DNA of 64,000 nucleotides from Pedobacter sp. D749 (GCF_019317285.1 NZ_CP079218.1:1116001-1180000); one strand, 5' to 3'. Positions 54,151 through 62,433 are shown, numbered from the stretch's first letter. Numbers and translations are program-made. Notes: generated from the sequence alone by a model not told the origin.

Positions 54151-54370
54151 TTTTTAGTTGGCAATTTGCAGTTAACATTGGCTATGAACTATTGACCATG
54201 AGCTAATATCCAGTTTTTAGTTGGCAATTTGCAGTTACTATTGGCTATGAACTATCAACAATTAAGCTATTGACCATGAGCCAATATCCAGTTTGCAATT
54301 ACTATTGGCCATGAACTATCAACCATTAAACTATTGACCAATGAACCAATGACTAATGAACTATTGAACT
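54151..54370. repeat. Three-unit degenerate tandem repeat
   Basis: Units start at 54151, 54214 and 54292. Units 1 and 2 open with TTTTTAGTTGGCAATTTGCA and close with TATCCAG; unit 3 is truncated at its start. All carry TTGGCTATGAACTAT-like cores. Related shorter tracts occur at 51675-51750 and 6690-6890. No coding potential. Confidence 0.7.
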
Positions 54371-54394
54371 AACAAACCTTTTTACCTATTTTTG
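54364..54394 (+). promoter_or_regulatory. Candidate recR promoter
   Basis: TTG (54364-54366), 20 nt spacer, TATTTTTG (54387-54394), with the recR ATG only 4 bases further on. It fits the Bacteroidota consensus and implies a very short or leaderless transcript. Confidence 0.6.
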
Positions 54395-54398
54395 CACC

Positions 54399-55016
54399 AT
54401 GAATTTTTCATCCAAACTGCTCGAAGATGCGGTAAACGAATTCTCAAAACTTCCTGGTGTAGGGCAAAAAACAGCTTTACGTTTGGTGTTACATCTTTTA
54501 AACAAAGAGCAGGAGGAGGTAAATCAGTTTGGCAATACTTTTATAAAACTTAAACAACAGATTAAACATTGCAGCACCTGCCATAACATTTCTGATTATG
54601 CGGTGTGTGAGATCTGTACTTCGATAAAACGCGATAAAGAAACCATTTGTGTGGTAGAAGATACTCGTGATGTAATGGCGATTGAAAACACCGGACAATA
54701 TTTTGGCGTTTACCATGTTTTAGGAGGCTTAATTTCTCCAATGGACGGTGTGGGCCCTTCCGATTTGTTTATTGACGGATTGGTGGCCAGAATGGCAGTT
54801 GGTGGAATTAAGGAAGTAATTTTAGCGCTCAGTCCGAATATGGAAGGCGATACCACCTTGTTCTATCTCTATAAAAGACTAAAAGAATTCAATGTTCCGG
54901 TAACCACCATTGCCCGCGGAATTGCTTTCGGGGGAGAACTTGAATATACCGATGAAATTACCTTGGGTAGATCGATTGTAACCCGCGTACCTTACGAAAC
55001 TGCAATGATGAAATAG
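54399..55016 (+). CDS. recR: Recombination mediator RecR
   Basis: 205 residues. It has the helix-hairpin-helix start ([20 protein letters not shown]), the C4 zinc finger [16 protein letters not shown] and the Toprim core [19 protein letters not shown]. The C-terminal [19 protein letters not shown] is also conserved. RecR works with RecO (and RecF) to load RecA on gapped DNA. Confidence 0.97.
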   Translation: MNFSSKLLEDAVNEFSKLPGVGQKTALRLVLHLLNKEQEEVNQFGNTFIKLKQQIKHCSTCHNISDYAVCEICTSIKRDKETICVVEDTRDVMAIENTGQYFGVYHVLGGLISPMDGVGPSDLFIDGLVARMAVGGIKEVILALSPNMEGDTTLFYLYKRLKEFNVPVTTIARGIAFGGELEYTDEITLGRSIVTRVPYETAMMK

Positions 55017-55087
55017 GATTAAGATTTACAGGATTTTAGGATTACAGGAATAAAGCACTCAACATTCAAAAAGAAAATCATTTTTTA

Positions 55088-55900
55088 ATGAAAGATAAAG
55101 TTATCATCATCACCGGGGCATCGAGTGGAATCGGAAAAGCCTGCGCCGAAGAATTTGCTAAACGTGGCGCCAATTTGGTTTTAGCTGCACGCCAATACGT
55201 AACCCTTTGTGAAATCACTGCAGAACTGGAAAAAAAATATAACATCAGGGCCGTTGCGGTTCAGGCTGATGTAAGTAAAGAGGCCGATTGCGAACTGATT
55301 ATCAAACAGGCTTTGGTTTCTTTTCAAAAAATTGATATTCTGGTAAATAATGCCGGTTTATCGATGCGTGCCCTGTTTAATGATCTTGATTTATCGGTGC
55401 TAAAAAACCTGATGGATGTGAATTTTTGGGGAACCGTTTATTGTACCAAATACGCTTTGCCTGAGATTTTAAAAACCAAAGGAACAGTGGTTGGTGTTTC
55501 ATCAATTGCAGGTTACCGGGGTTTGCCTGGCAGAACGGGTTATTCCGCTTCTAAATTTGCAATGAATGGTTTTATGGAATCTTTACGTACCGAATTACTA
55601 AAAACAGGTGTAAACGTTTTATTGGCCTGTCCTGGCTTTACTGCTTCAAATATCCGGGTAACCGCTTTATCAAAAGATGGTGCTGCACATGGCGAAACCA
55701 GTATGGATGAAGGTAAAATGATGACATCAGAAGAGGTGGCGGGCATTATCGCCGATGGTATCGAAAAACGTAAACGTACCTTAATCATGACCGGACAAGG
55801 GAAATTAGCGGTATGGATGAACAAACTTTTTCCTGCATTGGTAGATAAAAAGGTCTTTGATTTGTTTGCAAAAGAGAAGAATCCGCTGATTAAGGCTTAA
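55088..55900 (+). CDS. Short-chain dehydrogenase/reductase
   Basis: 270 residues of Rossmann fold. Cofactor loop TGASSGIGKACAEEFAKRGA, NNAGLS, catalytic Ser in VVGVSSIAGYRG and YSASK motif in GYSASKFAMNGFME. It resembles the classical SDR group with a C-terminal extension near the membrane-associated reductases. The substrate is unknown. A basic LAARQ after beta-strand 2 suggests NADPH preference. Confidence 0.92.
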   Translation: MKDKVIIITGASSGIGKACAEEFAKRGANLVLAARQYVTLCEITAELEKKYNIRAVAVQADVSKEADCELIIKQALVSFQKIDILVNNAGLSMRALFNDLDLSVLKNLMDVNFWGTVYCTKYALPEILKTKGTVVGVSSIAGYRGLPGRTGYSASKFAMNGFMESLRTELLKTGVNVLLACPGFTASNIRVTALSKDGAAHGETSMDEGKMMTSEEVAGIIADGIEKRKRTLIMTGQGKLAVWMNKLFPALVDKKVFDLFAKEKNPLIKA

Positions 55901-56153
55901 AGTAGAGGGTTTAAGCTAAATAGAATAGCGTATTTCGGTTAGGGTTTGGCGTTTCGGTGACACAGTTATGTTAGCGGTTTAAGCTAGATTAATTGTCAGT
56001 CTGAGCGGAGTCGAAGACTCTTACCGGAAGTTCCATAGGCAAAATCTAGTCGTTTCTAATTGTGGAGCTGAAAAAGATGCAAGTATTTATGGTTTACCGT
56101 AAAAAACAAAAATAATTAATTGAGTTTTTTGTATCTCATTTAATTAAATTCAT

Positions 56154-56303
56154 ATGGCAAAAACAGCTGCATTTCATTCTGTTAAACAAAGTGTTTACCA
56201 TGATAACACTAATTGTACGGAAGGTAACAACATCGAAAAGGAAAACTTAAGGACTGGTACAGGTGGTAAACCAAAATGTGCACATTGTTCTAGGTTAAAC
56301 TAG
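56154..56303 (+). CDS. 49-residue protein with CxxC motif
   Basis: A short ORF in the 967 bp gap after the SDR gene, starting MAKTAAFHSVKQSVYHDNTN. It ends GGKPKCAHCSRLN, with a C-terminal CxxC that could bind zinc. The composition is protein-like, and it is followed within 40 bp by an intrinsic terminator. Similar small proteins occur in Bacteroidota, as far as I recall, but no function is known. Confidence 0.6.
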   Translation: MAKTAAFHSVKQSVYHDNTNCTEGNNIEKENLRTGTGGKPKCAHCSRLN

Positions 56304-56340
56304 TTTATTGTTGATTATTAATTAATGAAAAATTAAGACT

Positions 56341-56369
56341 GCCCCTTGTGAAAAACGAGGGGCTTTATT
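56341..56369 (+). terminator. Intrinsic terminator
   Basis: Arms GCCCCTTG (56341-56348) and CGAGGGGC (56356-56363) pair over 8 bp with one wobble, followed by TTTATTA. It lies 37 bp after the 49-residue ORF and supports that ORF as a transcribed gene. Confidence 0.75.
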
Positions 56370-56404
56370 AATATTTTTTGCTACTGTGATCTCGATGTGA
56401 AAAT

Positions 56405-56777
56405 CTACCGTGTGGACACATTTTTTAAGAGAATAGTTTAGGCATCTCGCTAACCAACTTTAATAAAGCACGGATTTTAACCAAGGACGCTGTCAATCCC
56501 AAGAGCCGGGGAAATCAAAAAACAGTTGCAATTCAGGTAAATCGGCACTAAAAAATCTGAAACGCAGTGGTTTTGTGTTCATAAAAGATGATTTAATTTT
56601 AAAAAAAAATATTGAACACAAAACGAAGTGCCGCTGTTTTTTGATGCGCATGGGATTGTGCAAAAGGCTCATTGCTGGATTGACAAAGCGCTTTGGGTAC
56701 TTTGGCGCTCCAAAGTACCATGCCCCGCGGCATAGAGCGGTAGAAGAATATTATAATTAATTTTGCCAACACGGTAG
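56405..56777. mobile_element. MITE-like element (copy 2, inverted)
   Basis: Bounded by CTACCGTGTGGACACA (56405-56420) and the imperfect inverse TGCCAACACGGTAG (56764-56777). The ~373 bp body is homologous to 32130-32520 in the opposite direction. The intact core hairpin is GGTACTTTGG-CGCT-CCAAAGTACC near 56697-56720, followed by the second small hairpin ATGCC-CCGC-GGCAT. Short reading frames across it differ from those of copy 1. Confidence 0.65.
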
Positions 56778-56867
56778 GATCTGAAAATGGGCAGGTTGAC
56801 GAACCGATTATCAAAAATCCGCCTCTACAACAATTTCGTTTATTAACTGAAGCGTTAAATCTTTTTT

Positions 56868-57701
56868 ATGTACAAATCCCTTGTTTTAGTAATGCTCTTG
56901 TTCCAAACGATACTTTCTTCTGCGCAAGTTAAAAAAGTAAAAAACATCAATTATGTGGGCAATACTGACGAAGCCAATACACTGAATATTTTTTACAAAA
57001 ACGACAGTATCAAAAATAAACCCGTATTAATTTTCATTCATGGCGGCTCGTGGAGCAGTGGTAAAAAAGAAACTTATTGGTGGTTGGGAAGGAATTTCGC
57101 GCGAAAGGATGTAGTTACCGTTATCATTAATTATCGCTTAGCACCAAATGTTCAGTACGAAAAAATGGGCGATGATTGCGCTTTGGCAGTAAAGTGGGTA
57201 CAAGCGCATATAGCCGATTATACGGCGAGTAAGGAAAAGATTTTTGTAATGGGACACTCAGCGGGGGCACATCTTGCTGAATTGATTAATGCTGATCCTA
57301 AATATTTTAAAAAAGTGGGTATTAAAAATCCGATTAAAGGAGTAATCCTGAATGACCCTTTCGGCTTAGATATGAAGGAATATTTAAGCACAGCCGAAAA
57401 AGACCATTTTTATTTCGATTTCATCCGGACTTTTACCGATCAGCCTGCGGTTTGGAAAGAGGCTTCACCATTGGATTATGTAAACAACATCAAAAATCCG
57501 CATTTGCTTTTTTATGGAAGCAAAACTTATGGTGCCATTAAATTGCAAACGCCGAGGTTATATGAAAAACTTAAAGCCAACAATATCCCGGTAGAAATAA
57601 AGGAGATTAAAGGCAAAAGCCATGTCCCGATGATCAGTCAGATGATTTTTGGTGGGAATCAATTGTATCAGGATATTTTGGATTTTATATGGCGTTATTA
57701 A
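56868..57701 (+). CDS. Secreted alpha/beta hydrolase (BD-FAE/HSL-like esterase)
   Basis: 277 residues with a signal peptide ending LSSAQ. It has the oxyanion motif FIHGGSWSSGKKET, INYRLAPNVQYEKM, the nucleophile elbow VMGHSAGAHLAELI and a late His in KGKSHVPMI. This is the hormone-sensitive-lipase/BD-FAE group acting on small or polysaccharide-linked esters. A large perfect inverted repeat begins at the base after its stop codon. Confidence 0.88.
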   Translation: MYKSLVLVMLLFQTILSSAQVKKVKNINYVGNTDEANTLNIFYKNDSIKNKPVLIFIHGGSWSSGKKETYWWLGRNFARKDVVTVIINYRLAPNVQYEKMGDDCALAVKWVQAHIADYTASKEKIFVMGHSAGAHLAELINADPKYFKKVGIKNPIKGVILNDPFGLDMKEYLSTAEKDHFYFDFIRTFTDQPAVWKEASPLDYVNNIKNPHLLFYGSKTYGAIKLQTPRLYEKLKANNIPVEIKEIKGKSHVPMISQMIFGGNQLYQDILDFIWRY

Positions 57702-57805
57702 CACCCCGCCTTACAGGCACCCCTCCGGGAGAGGGGAATGCAAATTGCATAAAGACGATGAGGGACAATTCCCCTCCTTTGGAGGGGTGCCTGTAAGGCG
57801 GGGTG
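57702..57805. repeat. Perfect 25 bp inverted repeat
   Basis: Arms 57702-57726 (starts CACCCCGCCTTACAGG) and 57781-57805 (ends CCTGTAAGGCGGGGTG) are perfect complements separated by 54 nt. Inner parts (GGGAGAGGGG/CCCCTCC) can extend the pairing. A half-related unit, CCCGTGGAGGGGTGTCCG, lies near 59131-59148. It can act as a transcript end for the esterase gene. Confidence 0.85.
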
Positions 57806-57834
57806 GTTTTGTTTACTGCACCAGCCCACCTAAA

Positions 57835-57920
57835 CCCGGTAGAAGTGAAAATCCTTTTTGTTTGCAGCAACATTGAATAGAATGTCACAAAAAGATTGTA
57901 GCGGATAACGGGACTACCGC
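57835..57920. repeat. Dispersed imperfect inverted repeat (CCCGGTAG type)
   Basis: CCCGGTAGAAGTGAAAATCC at the left and, inverted, GGATAACGGGACTACCG at the right, with TTTTTG/CAAAAAG inner arms. Relatives: 50294-50392 and the CCCGGTAGCAGCGGCAG part of the 34 kb direct repeats. Confidence 0.55.
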
Positions 57921-57986
57921 AACCGATTAGCATTGAAACTTGCTTTCCAAAAAACAAAACAATTTTTTAAAAGAGGAAAAAGACCT

Positions 57987-58928
57987 TTACACCGTCCGCG
58001 TAACCTTATCCAGCTTACTATAATCCATCACCATTTTGCCTTCTTCATTATGGTAATACATTTTCTCAAACTTAGCATCCATTTCTATTTCCTCATCCTG
58101 ATAACTGGTTCTGGTGTGGATGGTCTGCGAGAAAGTATCATCAAAAGCTTTAAGAATTACAAAAACTTCCACTTCTGCCTGTTGCAGTTCAGTTAACGAT
58201 TTTTCGAAAAACGGACTTTCTTCTGTAATCGGGTGTACCAGCGTCCAGTTTAAAGAGAGGATGCCGATTTTATTGCGCTCTAATGCGAGGGGATAGAATT
58301 TTCTTACATGTTTACCATCAACGGTTTCATTGTACGACATGACCATCTGCACTTCAACCTCGATAAGCTGATTGCGACGCAGGTTAACCAAACGGCACAT
58401 TAAACCATGGCCTTTTTCGTAAGGAGCAATCACCATTTTTTTGCTGAAACTCACTTTAGAAGTAGGCCGGCTAAAACGGCCATACAATAAACCTGTTGCT
58501 AATGCAAAAGCAAGCAGGCCCAGCATACTTTCGAAGGCAGCCAGAATGCTCGTAACAAAGCCCTGCGGAGAAATATGACCATAACCCACGGTAGAAATGG
58601 TTTGAGCAGAAAAGAAAAAGGCATCAAAAAACTGATCGCGAAGGGTTGCACCTTTAGCGCCTTCCAGGTTTTCGATACCCACTACATTATATAAAACTGC
58701 GAATATGGTATTTACAACGAGGTAGGCCAGTAGAATGACGAAGAAAAAACGCGGCCAGCTCATGGTAACCAGGCGGGTATAGGTATCGTCGAACTTAAAC
58801 CAGGGCAGGCCTGTACGTTCTATATTTGCCGAACCATCAGGGTTAAGCATGCGCTGGTTTTTGGTTACCGGATTGGATCCGAAACCTAAATCATCATTAA
58901 ACTGTACTTTTCTTTTAAAGAAAGCCAT
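57987..58928 (-). CDS. Inward-rectifier potassium channel (KirBac-type)
   Basis: 313 residues. Two membrane helices (FFVILLAYLVVNTIFAVLYN; ILAAFESMLGLLAFALATGLLY) enclose the pore with selectivity filter TVGYGHISPQG. The C-terminal ~160 residues form the Ig-like cytoplasmic Kir domain (MCRLVNLRRNQLIEVEVQMVM). It conducts potassium across the inner membrane, probably tetrameric. It is transcribed away from the trp leader. Confidence 0.95.
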   Translation of the reverse strand: MAFFKRKVQFNDDLGFGSNPVTKNQRMLNPDGSANIERTGLPWFKFDDTYTRLVTMSWPRFFFVILLAYLVVNTIFAVLYNVVGIENLEGAKGATLRDQFFDAFFFSAQTISTVGYGHISPQGFVTSILAAFESMLGLLAFALATGLLYGRFSRPTSKVSFSKKMVIAPYEKGHGLMCRLVNLRRNQLIEVEVQMVMSYNETVDGKHVRKFYPLALERNKIGILSLNWTLVHPITEESPFFEKSLTELQQAEVEVFVILKAFDDTFSQTIHTRTSYQDEEIEMDAKFEKMYYHNEEGKMVMDYSKLDKVTRTV

Positions 58929-58945
58929 ATATTTTTAGAAAGATT

Positions 58946-58976
58946 TTGGAATATTAAAAAACTATGTCAATATTTG
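58946..58976 (+). promoter_or_regulatory. Candidate promoter of the trp leader
   Basis: TTG (58946-58948), 20 nt spacer, AATATTTG (58969-58976; one mismatch to TAnnTTTG). Initiation would fall a few bases before the leader-peptide ATG at 58989. Confidence 0.6.
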
Positions 58977-58988
58977 CTTTATACAAAC

Positions 58989-59042
58989 ATGATAATTAAA
59001 AACTTAAATAACAATTGGTGGTGGCATAACGAAATTCGTTAG
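58989..59042 (+). CDS. trpL: trp leader peptide with three tandem Trp codons
   Basis: A 17-codon ORF reading MIIKNLNNNWWWHNEIR, with TGG TGG TGG at 59016-59024. It is preceded by a promoter match and followed 47 nt later by an intrinsic terminator. Three consecutive Trp codons in such a short ORF ahead of trp genes is the hallmark of ribosome-mediated attenuation: stalling at scarce Trp-tRNA would block terminator formation. Annotation is by pattern; the ORF has no other recognisable function. Confidence 0.8.
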   Translation: MIIKNLNNNWWWHNEIR

Positions 59043-59118
59043 GCAAATTCTATTGTTATATATTTTAAAATATTTTAAACACAACTAAGAGGATTGCCCA
59101 AAAAGCAATCCTTTTTTT
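59042..59118 (+). promoter_or_regulatory. trp attenuator region and terminator
   Basis: The terminator arms are AGGATTGC (59090-59097) and GCAATCCT (59105-59112), with a 7 nt loop and a T7 tail. GGCAA at 59042-59046 can pair with TTGCC at 59094-59098 inside the left arm, a possible antiterminator. A third pairing, AACAAT (59010-59015) with ATTGTT (59052-59057), lies across the Trp codons. No gene on this strand lies just upstream, so the terminator serves no ordinary transcript end. Confidence 0.7.
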
Positions 59119-59450
59119 ATGCCTTCCCCTCCCGTGGAGGGGTGTCCGCAGGACGGGGTGGTTTTAAAAATAGGCTTCATGCTGAACTTGTTTCAGCATC
59201 TATAAAATAAGATTTAGAAAATATTAAGTGGTTTGTGGAGACACAAACCATGGCGCAAAATAAAGAGATAAATGAAAATGAACCACAGATGAGCACAGAT
59301 ACACACAGATTTTTATCCGTGTTCATCCTTTTCATCTGTGGTTAAATAACATTGCAATAAACCATCGCCAAGGTTCGTGTCTCCACGAACCGGAATAAAT
59401 ATAAATAGTTTGGGGAGATACAAACCATGGCGCAAGATTGAATATAAAAC
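59119..59450. repeat. Repeat block between the attenuator and trpD
   Basis: A 332 bp stretch without genes, made of repeats. It holds a GGAGGGGTGTCCGCAGGACGG unit near 59137. It also has hairpins GGTTTGTGGAGACACAAACC (59230-59249) and GGTTCGTGTCTCCACGAACC (59372-59391), and a degenerate third copy near 59409. Between the hairpins, AACCACAGATGA (59281-59292) pairs with TCATCTGTGGTT (59332-59343). Confidence 0.75.
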
Positions 59451-60440
59451 ATGAAAAAAATATTAAACCATTTATTCGAGAACAAGAGTTTTAGCAGGGA
59501 AGAAGCAAAGAACATTCTAATCTCCATTTCGGAAGGAGCTTTCAATTCTTCACAAATTGCCGCTTTTATTACCGCTTATGCCATGCGCAACATCACGGTG
59601 CAGGAGTTACAGGGCTTCCGTGATGCGATGTTGGATATGTGTGTAAAAGTAAACTTATCAGGTTACGACCTGATTGATCTTTGCGGTACCGGTGGTGATG
59701 GCAAAGACACTTTTAATATTTCTACCCTGTCCTCATTTGTAGTGGCAGGTGCTGGCCATCATGTGGCTAAACACGGTAATTATGGCGTTTCTTCAGGCTG
59801 CGGATCTTCCAATGTAATGGAATATTTAGGCTATACGTTTACCAATAACGAAGACACTTTAAAACGTAATCTGGATAAAGCAGGGATCTGTTTCCTGCAT
59901 GCTCCGCTGTTTAATCCGGCGATGAAAATTGTAGCACCGATTCGTAAGGAGTTAGGGGTGAAAACATTTTTTAACATGCTCGGCCCCATGGTTAACCCGG
60001 GACAGCCAAAATACCAGATGGTAGGGGTATTTAGTTTGGAACTGGCGCGTTTATATGCTTATTTATATCAGGATACGGATAAAAGTTATACCATTGTACA
60101 TGCACTGGAAGGTTATGATGAAGTTTCGTTAACCTGCGATGTAAAAACCTTTTCGAACAAGGGAGAACAGATTTTAACGCTTCAGGATATGGGCTTCGAC
60201 AAGGTTGATATGAATTCCATTAAAGGTGGTGATACCGTAGAATCATCAGCCAAAATATTTATGGATGTGTTAAACGGCGAAGCCACTGATGTGCAGAACA
60301 ATGTGGTACTGTGTAATTCGGCACTAGCAATTAAAACGATCAAACCTGAACTGTCTTTTGCTGACTGCTTTTATGAAGCCGAAGAATCTTTAACAAGCAA
60401 AAAAGCGTTAAACAGTTTCAAAAACTTATTGGCATGTTAA
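59451..60440 (+). CDS. trpD: Anthranilate phosphoribosyltransferase
   Basis: 329 residues. The PRPP/anthranilate motif is LIDLCGTGGDGKDTFNIST (about residues 77-95), with KHGNYGVSSGCGSSNVMEYLG and FFNMLGPMVNPG following. It joins anthranilate and PRPP in the second step of tryptophan synthesis. It overlaps trpF by 7 bp. Its own upstream sequence lacks a good promoter, which fits transcription from the leader. Confidence 0.97.
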   Translation: MKKILNHLFENKSFSREEAKNILISISEGAFNSSQIAAFITAYAMRNITVQELQGFRDAMLDMCVKVNLSGYDLIDLCGTGGDGKDTFNISTLSSFVVAGAGHHVAKHGNYGVSSGCGSSNVMEYLGYTFTNNEDTLKRNLDKAGICFLHAPLFNPAMKIVAPIRKELGVKTFFNMLGPMVNPGQPKYQMVGVFSLELARLYAYLYQDTDKSYTIVHALEGYDEVSLTCDVKTFSNKGEQILTLQDMGFDKVDMNSIKGGDTVESSAKIFMDVLNGEATDVQNNVVLCNSALAIKTIKPELSFADCFYEAEESLTSKKALNSFKNLLAC

Positions 60441-61063
60441 AGTTAAAAGTTTGCGGAATGCGTTTGGCGGCGAATATTGCTGCGGTTGCCGAATTGCAGC
60501 CAGATTATCTTGGCTTTATCTTTTATGATAAATCGCCCCGGCTAATCAGTGATGTTTCTGCTGAATTGATTAAATACATTCCCGCAGAAATTAAAACTGT
60601 TGGTGTTTTTGTAAATGAAGAGCTTGAAAAAGTAAACGATAAAGTAAACACATTGAAGCTAAAGGCTGTTCAGTTACATGGCAGTGAATCGCCTGAATAC
60701 TGTGAAGCATTAAAATCGACTTTCTCTACTTTAGAAGTGATCAAAGCTTTTGGAATAGATGAAGATTTTGATTTTTCTGATCTGGAACCTTATTTAGATG
60801 TGGTGGATTACTTTTTGTTTGATACCAAAACCAAAACACATGGTGGATCGGGAAAAACATTCAATTGGTCTGTTTTAGACCAATATACTTGCAACAAACC
60901 TTACTTTTTGAGTGGTGGAATTGATTTAGAACATAGCTCAGCTATAAAAGAAATAAATGACGAACGTTTATATGCTTTGGATATCAATAGCAGGTTCGAA
61001 ATTGAGCCGGGTTTGAAAGACGCGGAGAAGATTAAAGAATTTATTAAAGAAATGAATAAATAG
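60434..61063 (+). CDS. trpF: Phosphoribosylanthranilate isomerase
   Basis: 209 residues, TIM barrel. It starts LKLKVCGMRLAANIAAVAEL with the catalytic Cys, then YLGFIFYDKSPRLI, AVQLHGSE and the phosphate-binding end FLSGGID with ALDINSRFE. It performs the Amadori rearrangement after TrpD. trpC, which usually lies between trpD and trpF in this phylum, is absent here. Confidence 0.96.
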   Translation: MLKLKVCGMRLAANIAAVAELQPDYLGFIFYDKSPRLISDVSAELIKYIPAEIKTVGVFVNEELEKVNDKVNTLKLKAVQLHGSESPEYCEALKSTFSTLEVIKAFGIDEDFDFSDLEPYLDVVDYFLFDTKTKTHGGSGKTFNWSVLDQYTCNKPYFLSGGIDLEHSSAIKEINDERLYALDINSRFEIEPGLKDAEKIKEFIKEMNK

Positions 61064-61066
61064 ACG

Positions 61067-61147
61067 GTCATACTGAGGTACGAAGTATCTGCAAGCGACG
61101 AAGAACTGCTGACGATATTTAACAGATTCTTCGTTCCTCAGAATGAC
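61067..61147. repeat. Inverted repeat between trpF and trpB
   Basis: Left arm 61067-61091 (starts GTCATACTGAGG) and right arm 61123-61147 (ends CCTCAGAATGAC) pair over 25 bp with three mismatches around a 31 nt loop. It belongs to the dispersed GTCATNCTGAGG type. Confidence 0.75.
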
Positions 61148-61160
61148 AAAATTTACGGAT

Positions 61161-62342
61161 ATGAAATACAAAGTAAACGAAAAAGGATATTATGGAGATT
61201 TTGGAGGTGCATACATTCCCGAAATGCTTTATCCAAACGTAGAAGAATTGCGTCAAAACTATTTAAAGATTATTGATGATGCCGGTTTTCAAAAGGAATT
61301 TCATCAGTTATTAAAAGATTACGTTGGCCGTCCTTCGCCATTATACCTGGCTAAAAGGTATTCGGAAAGATTTGGTGCCAATATTTTCTTAAAAAGAGAA
61401 GATTTAAACCATACTGGCGCCCATAAGATTAACAATACCATCGGACAGATTTTATTGGCAGAAAAACTGGGCAAAAAAAGAATCATTGCCGAAACAGGTG
61501 CTGGTCAGCATGGAGTAGCTACAGCAACGGTTTGCGCTTTGCGTAACCTCGAATGTGTGATTTACATGGGCGAGGTGGATATTGAGCGCCAGGCACCGAA
61601 TGTAGCCCGCATGAAAATGCTGGGTGCAAAGGTTGTTCCCGCCAGTTCTGGAAGTAAAACCTTAAAAGATGCAACCAATGAGGCGATGCGCGACTGGATT
61701 AATAATCCTGTTGATACACATTATATCATCGGTTCGGTGGTGGGTCCACACCCTTATCCAGATATGGTGGCGATTTTTCAATCGATCATCTCTGAGGAAA
61801 CCAAAAAACAATTGTTGGAGCAAACAGGTAGTGATCAGCCTGATTATGTTTTGGCTTGTGTAGGTGGTGGAAGTAATGCGATGGGCATGTTCTATCATTT
61901 TATGGACGATGAGAATGTTAAACTCATCGCTGTTGAAGCAGCCGGAAAAGGAGTCTCGAGCGGATTTTCTGCCGCAACCACTTATTTAGGTAAAGAGGGT
62001 GTTTTACACGGGAGCAGAAGTATTTTAATGCAAACGCCAGATGGTCAGGTAGTAGAACCCCATTCGGTTTCGGCAGGATTGGATTATCCGGGCATTGGGC
62101 CACAGCATGCACATTTGTTTAAAACCGGCCGCGGCCAATATGTTTCCATTACTGATGAAGAAAGTTTAGAAGCTGGTTTGCTTTGTACACAACTGGAAGG
62201 GATTATTCCAGCTATTGAAAGCGCACATGCATTGGCTTACTTAGAAAAAATGGAATTCAAAGGCGGCGAAAATGTAGTGGTTTGCCTTTCAGGCCGTGGC
62301 GACAAGGATCTGGATACTTATATTAAATATTTTAATCTTTAA
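61161..62342 (+). CDS. trpB: Tryptophan synthase beta subunit
   Basis: 393 residues from [20 protein letters not shown]; an ATG 18 bp upstream lies inside the inverted repeat and is less likely. PLP lysine in [14 protein letters not shown], phosphate loop [13 protein letters not shown], and [17 protein letters not shown]. TrpB condenses indole with serine. It works with TrpA encoded 91 bp downstream. Confidence 0.97.
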   Translation: MKYKVNEKGYYGDFGGAYIPEMLYPNVEELRQNYLKIIDDAGFQKEFHQLLKDYVGRPSPLYLAKRYSERFGANIFLKREDLNHTGAHKINNTIGQILLAEKLGKKRIIAETGAGQHGVATATVCALRNLECVIYMGEVDIERQAPNVARMKMLGAKVVPASSGSKTLKDATNEAMRDWINNPVDTHYIIGSVVGPHPYPDMVAIFQSIISEETKKQLLEQTGSDQPDYVLACVGGGSNAMGMFYHFMDDENVKLIAVEAAGKGVSSGFSAATTYLGKEGVLHGSRSILMQTPDGQVVEPHSVSAGLDYPGIGPQHAHLFKTGRGQYVSITDEESLEAGLLCTQLEGIIPAIESAHALAYLEKMEFKGGENVVVCLSGRGDKDLDTYIKYFNL

Positions 62343-62345
62343 GAA

Positions 62346-62419
62346 AGATTTGAGAAGTGAGATATGAGACAGTAGACTTCCTTGCAGGTCATCAATCTCC
62401 AATCTCACATCTCAAATCT
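62346..62419. repeat. Inverted repeat between trpB and trpA
   Basis: Arms AGATTTGAGAAGTGAGAT (62346-62363) and ATCTCACATCTCAAATCT (62402-62419) pair with a single A-A mismatch and a 38 nt loop. It starts a few bases after the trpB stop codon. Confidence 0.75.
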
Positions 62420-62433
62420 CCCATCTCAAAAAC

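Noticed and set aside
54151..54370. CRISPR-like array
   Set aside because: Units are adjacent without unique spacers, vary in length and are degenerate; no cas genes are present.
56575..56814. Reading frames on both strands of MITE copy 2
   Set aside because: They overlap hairpins and differ in frame from copy 1; no protein-like composition.
57649..57957. Reading frames over the 25 bp inverted repeat
   Set aside because: Both strands give proline/glycine-rich frames that simply translate the repeat arms.
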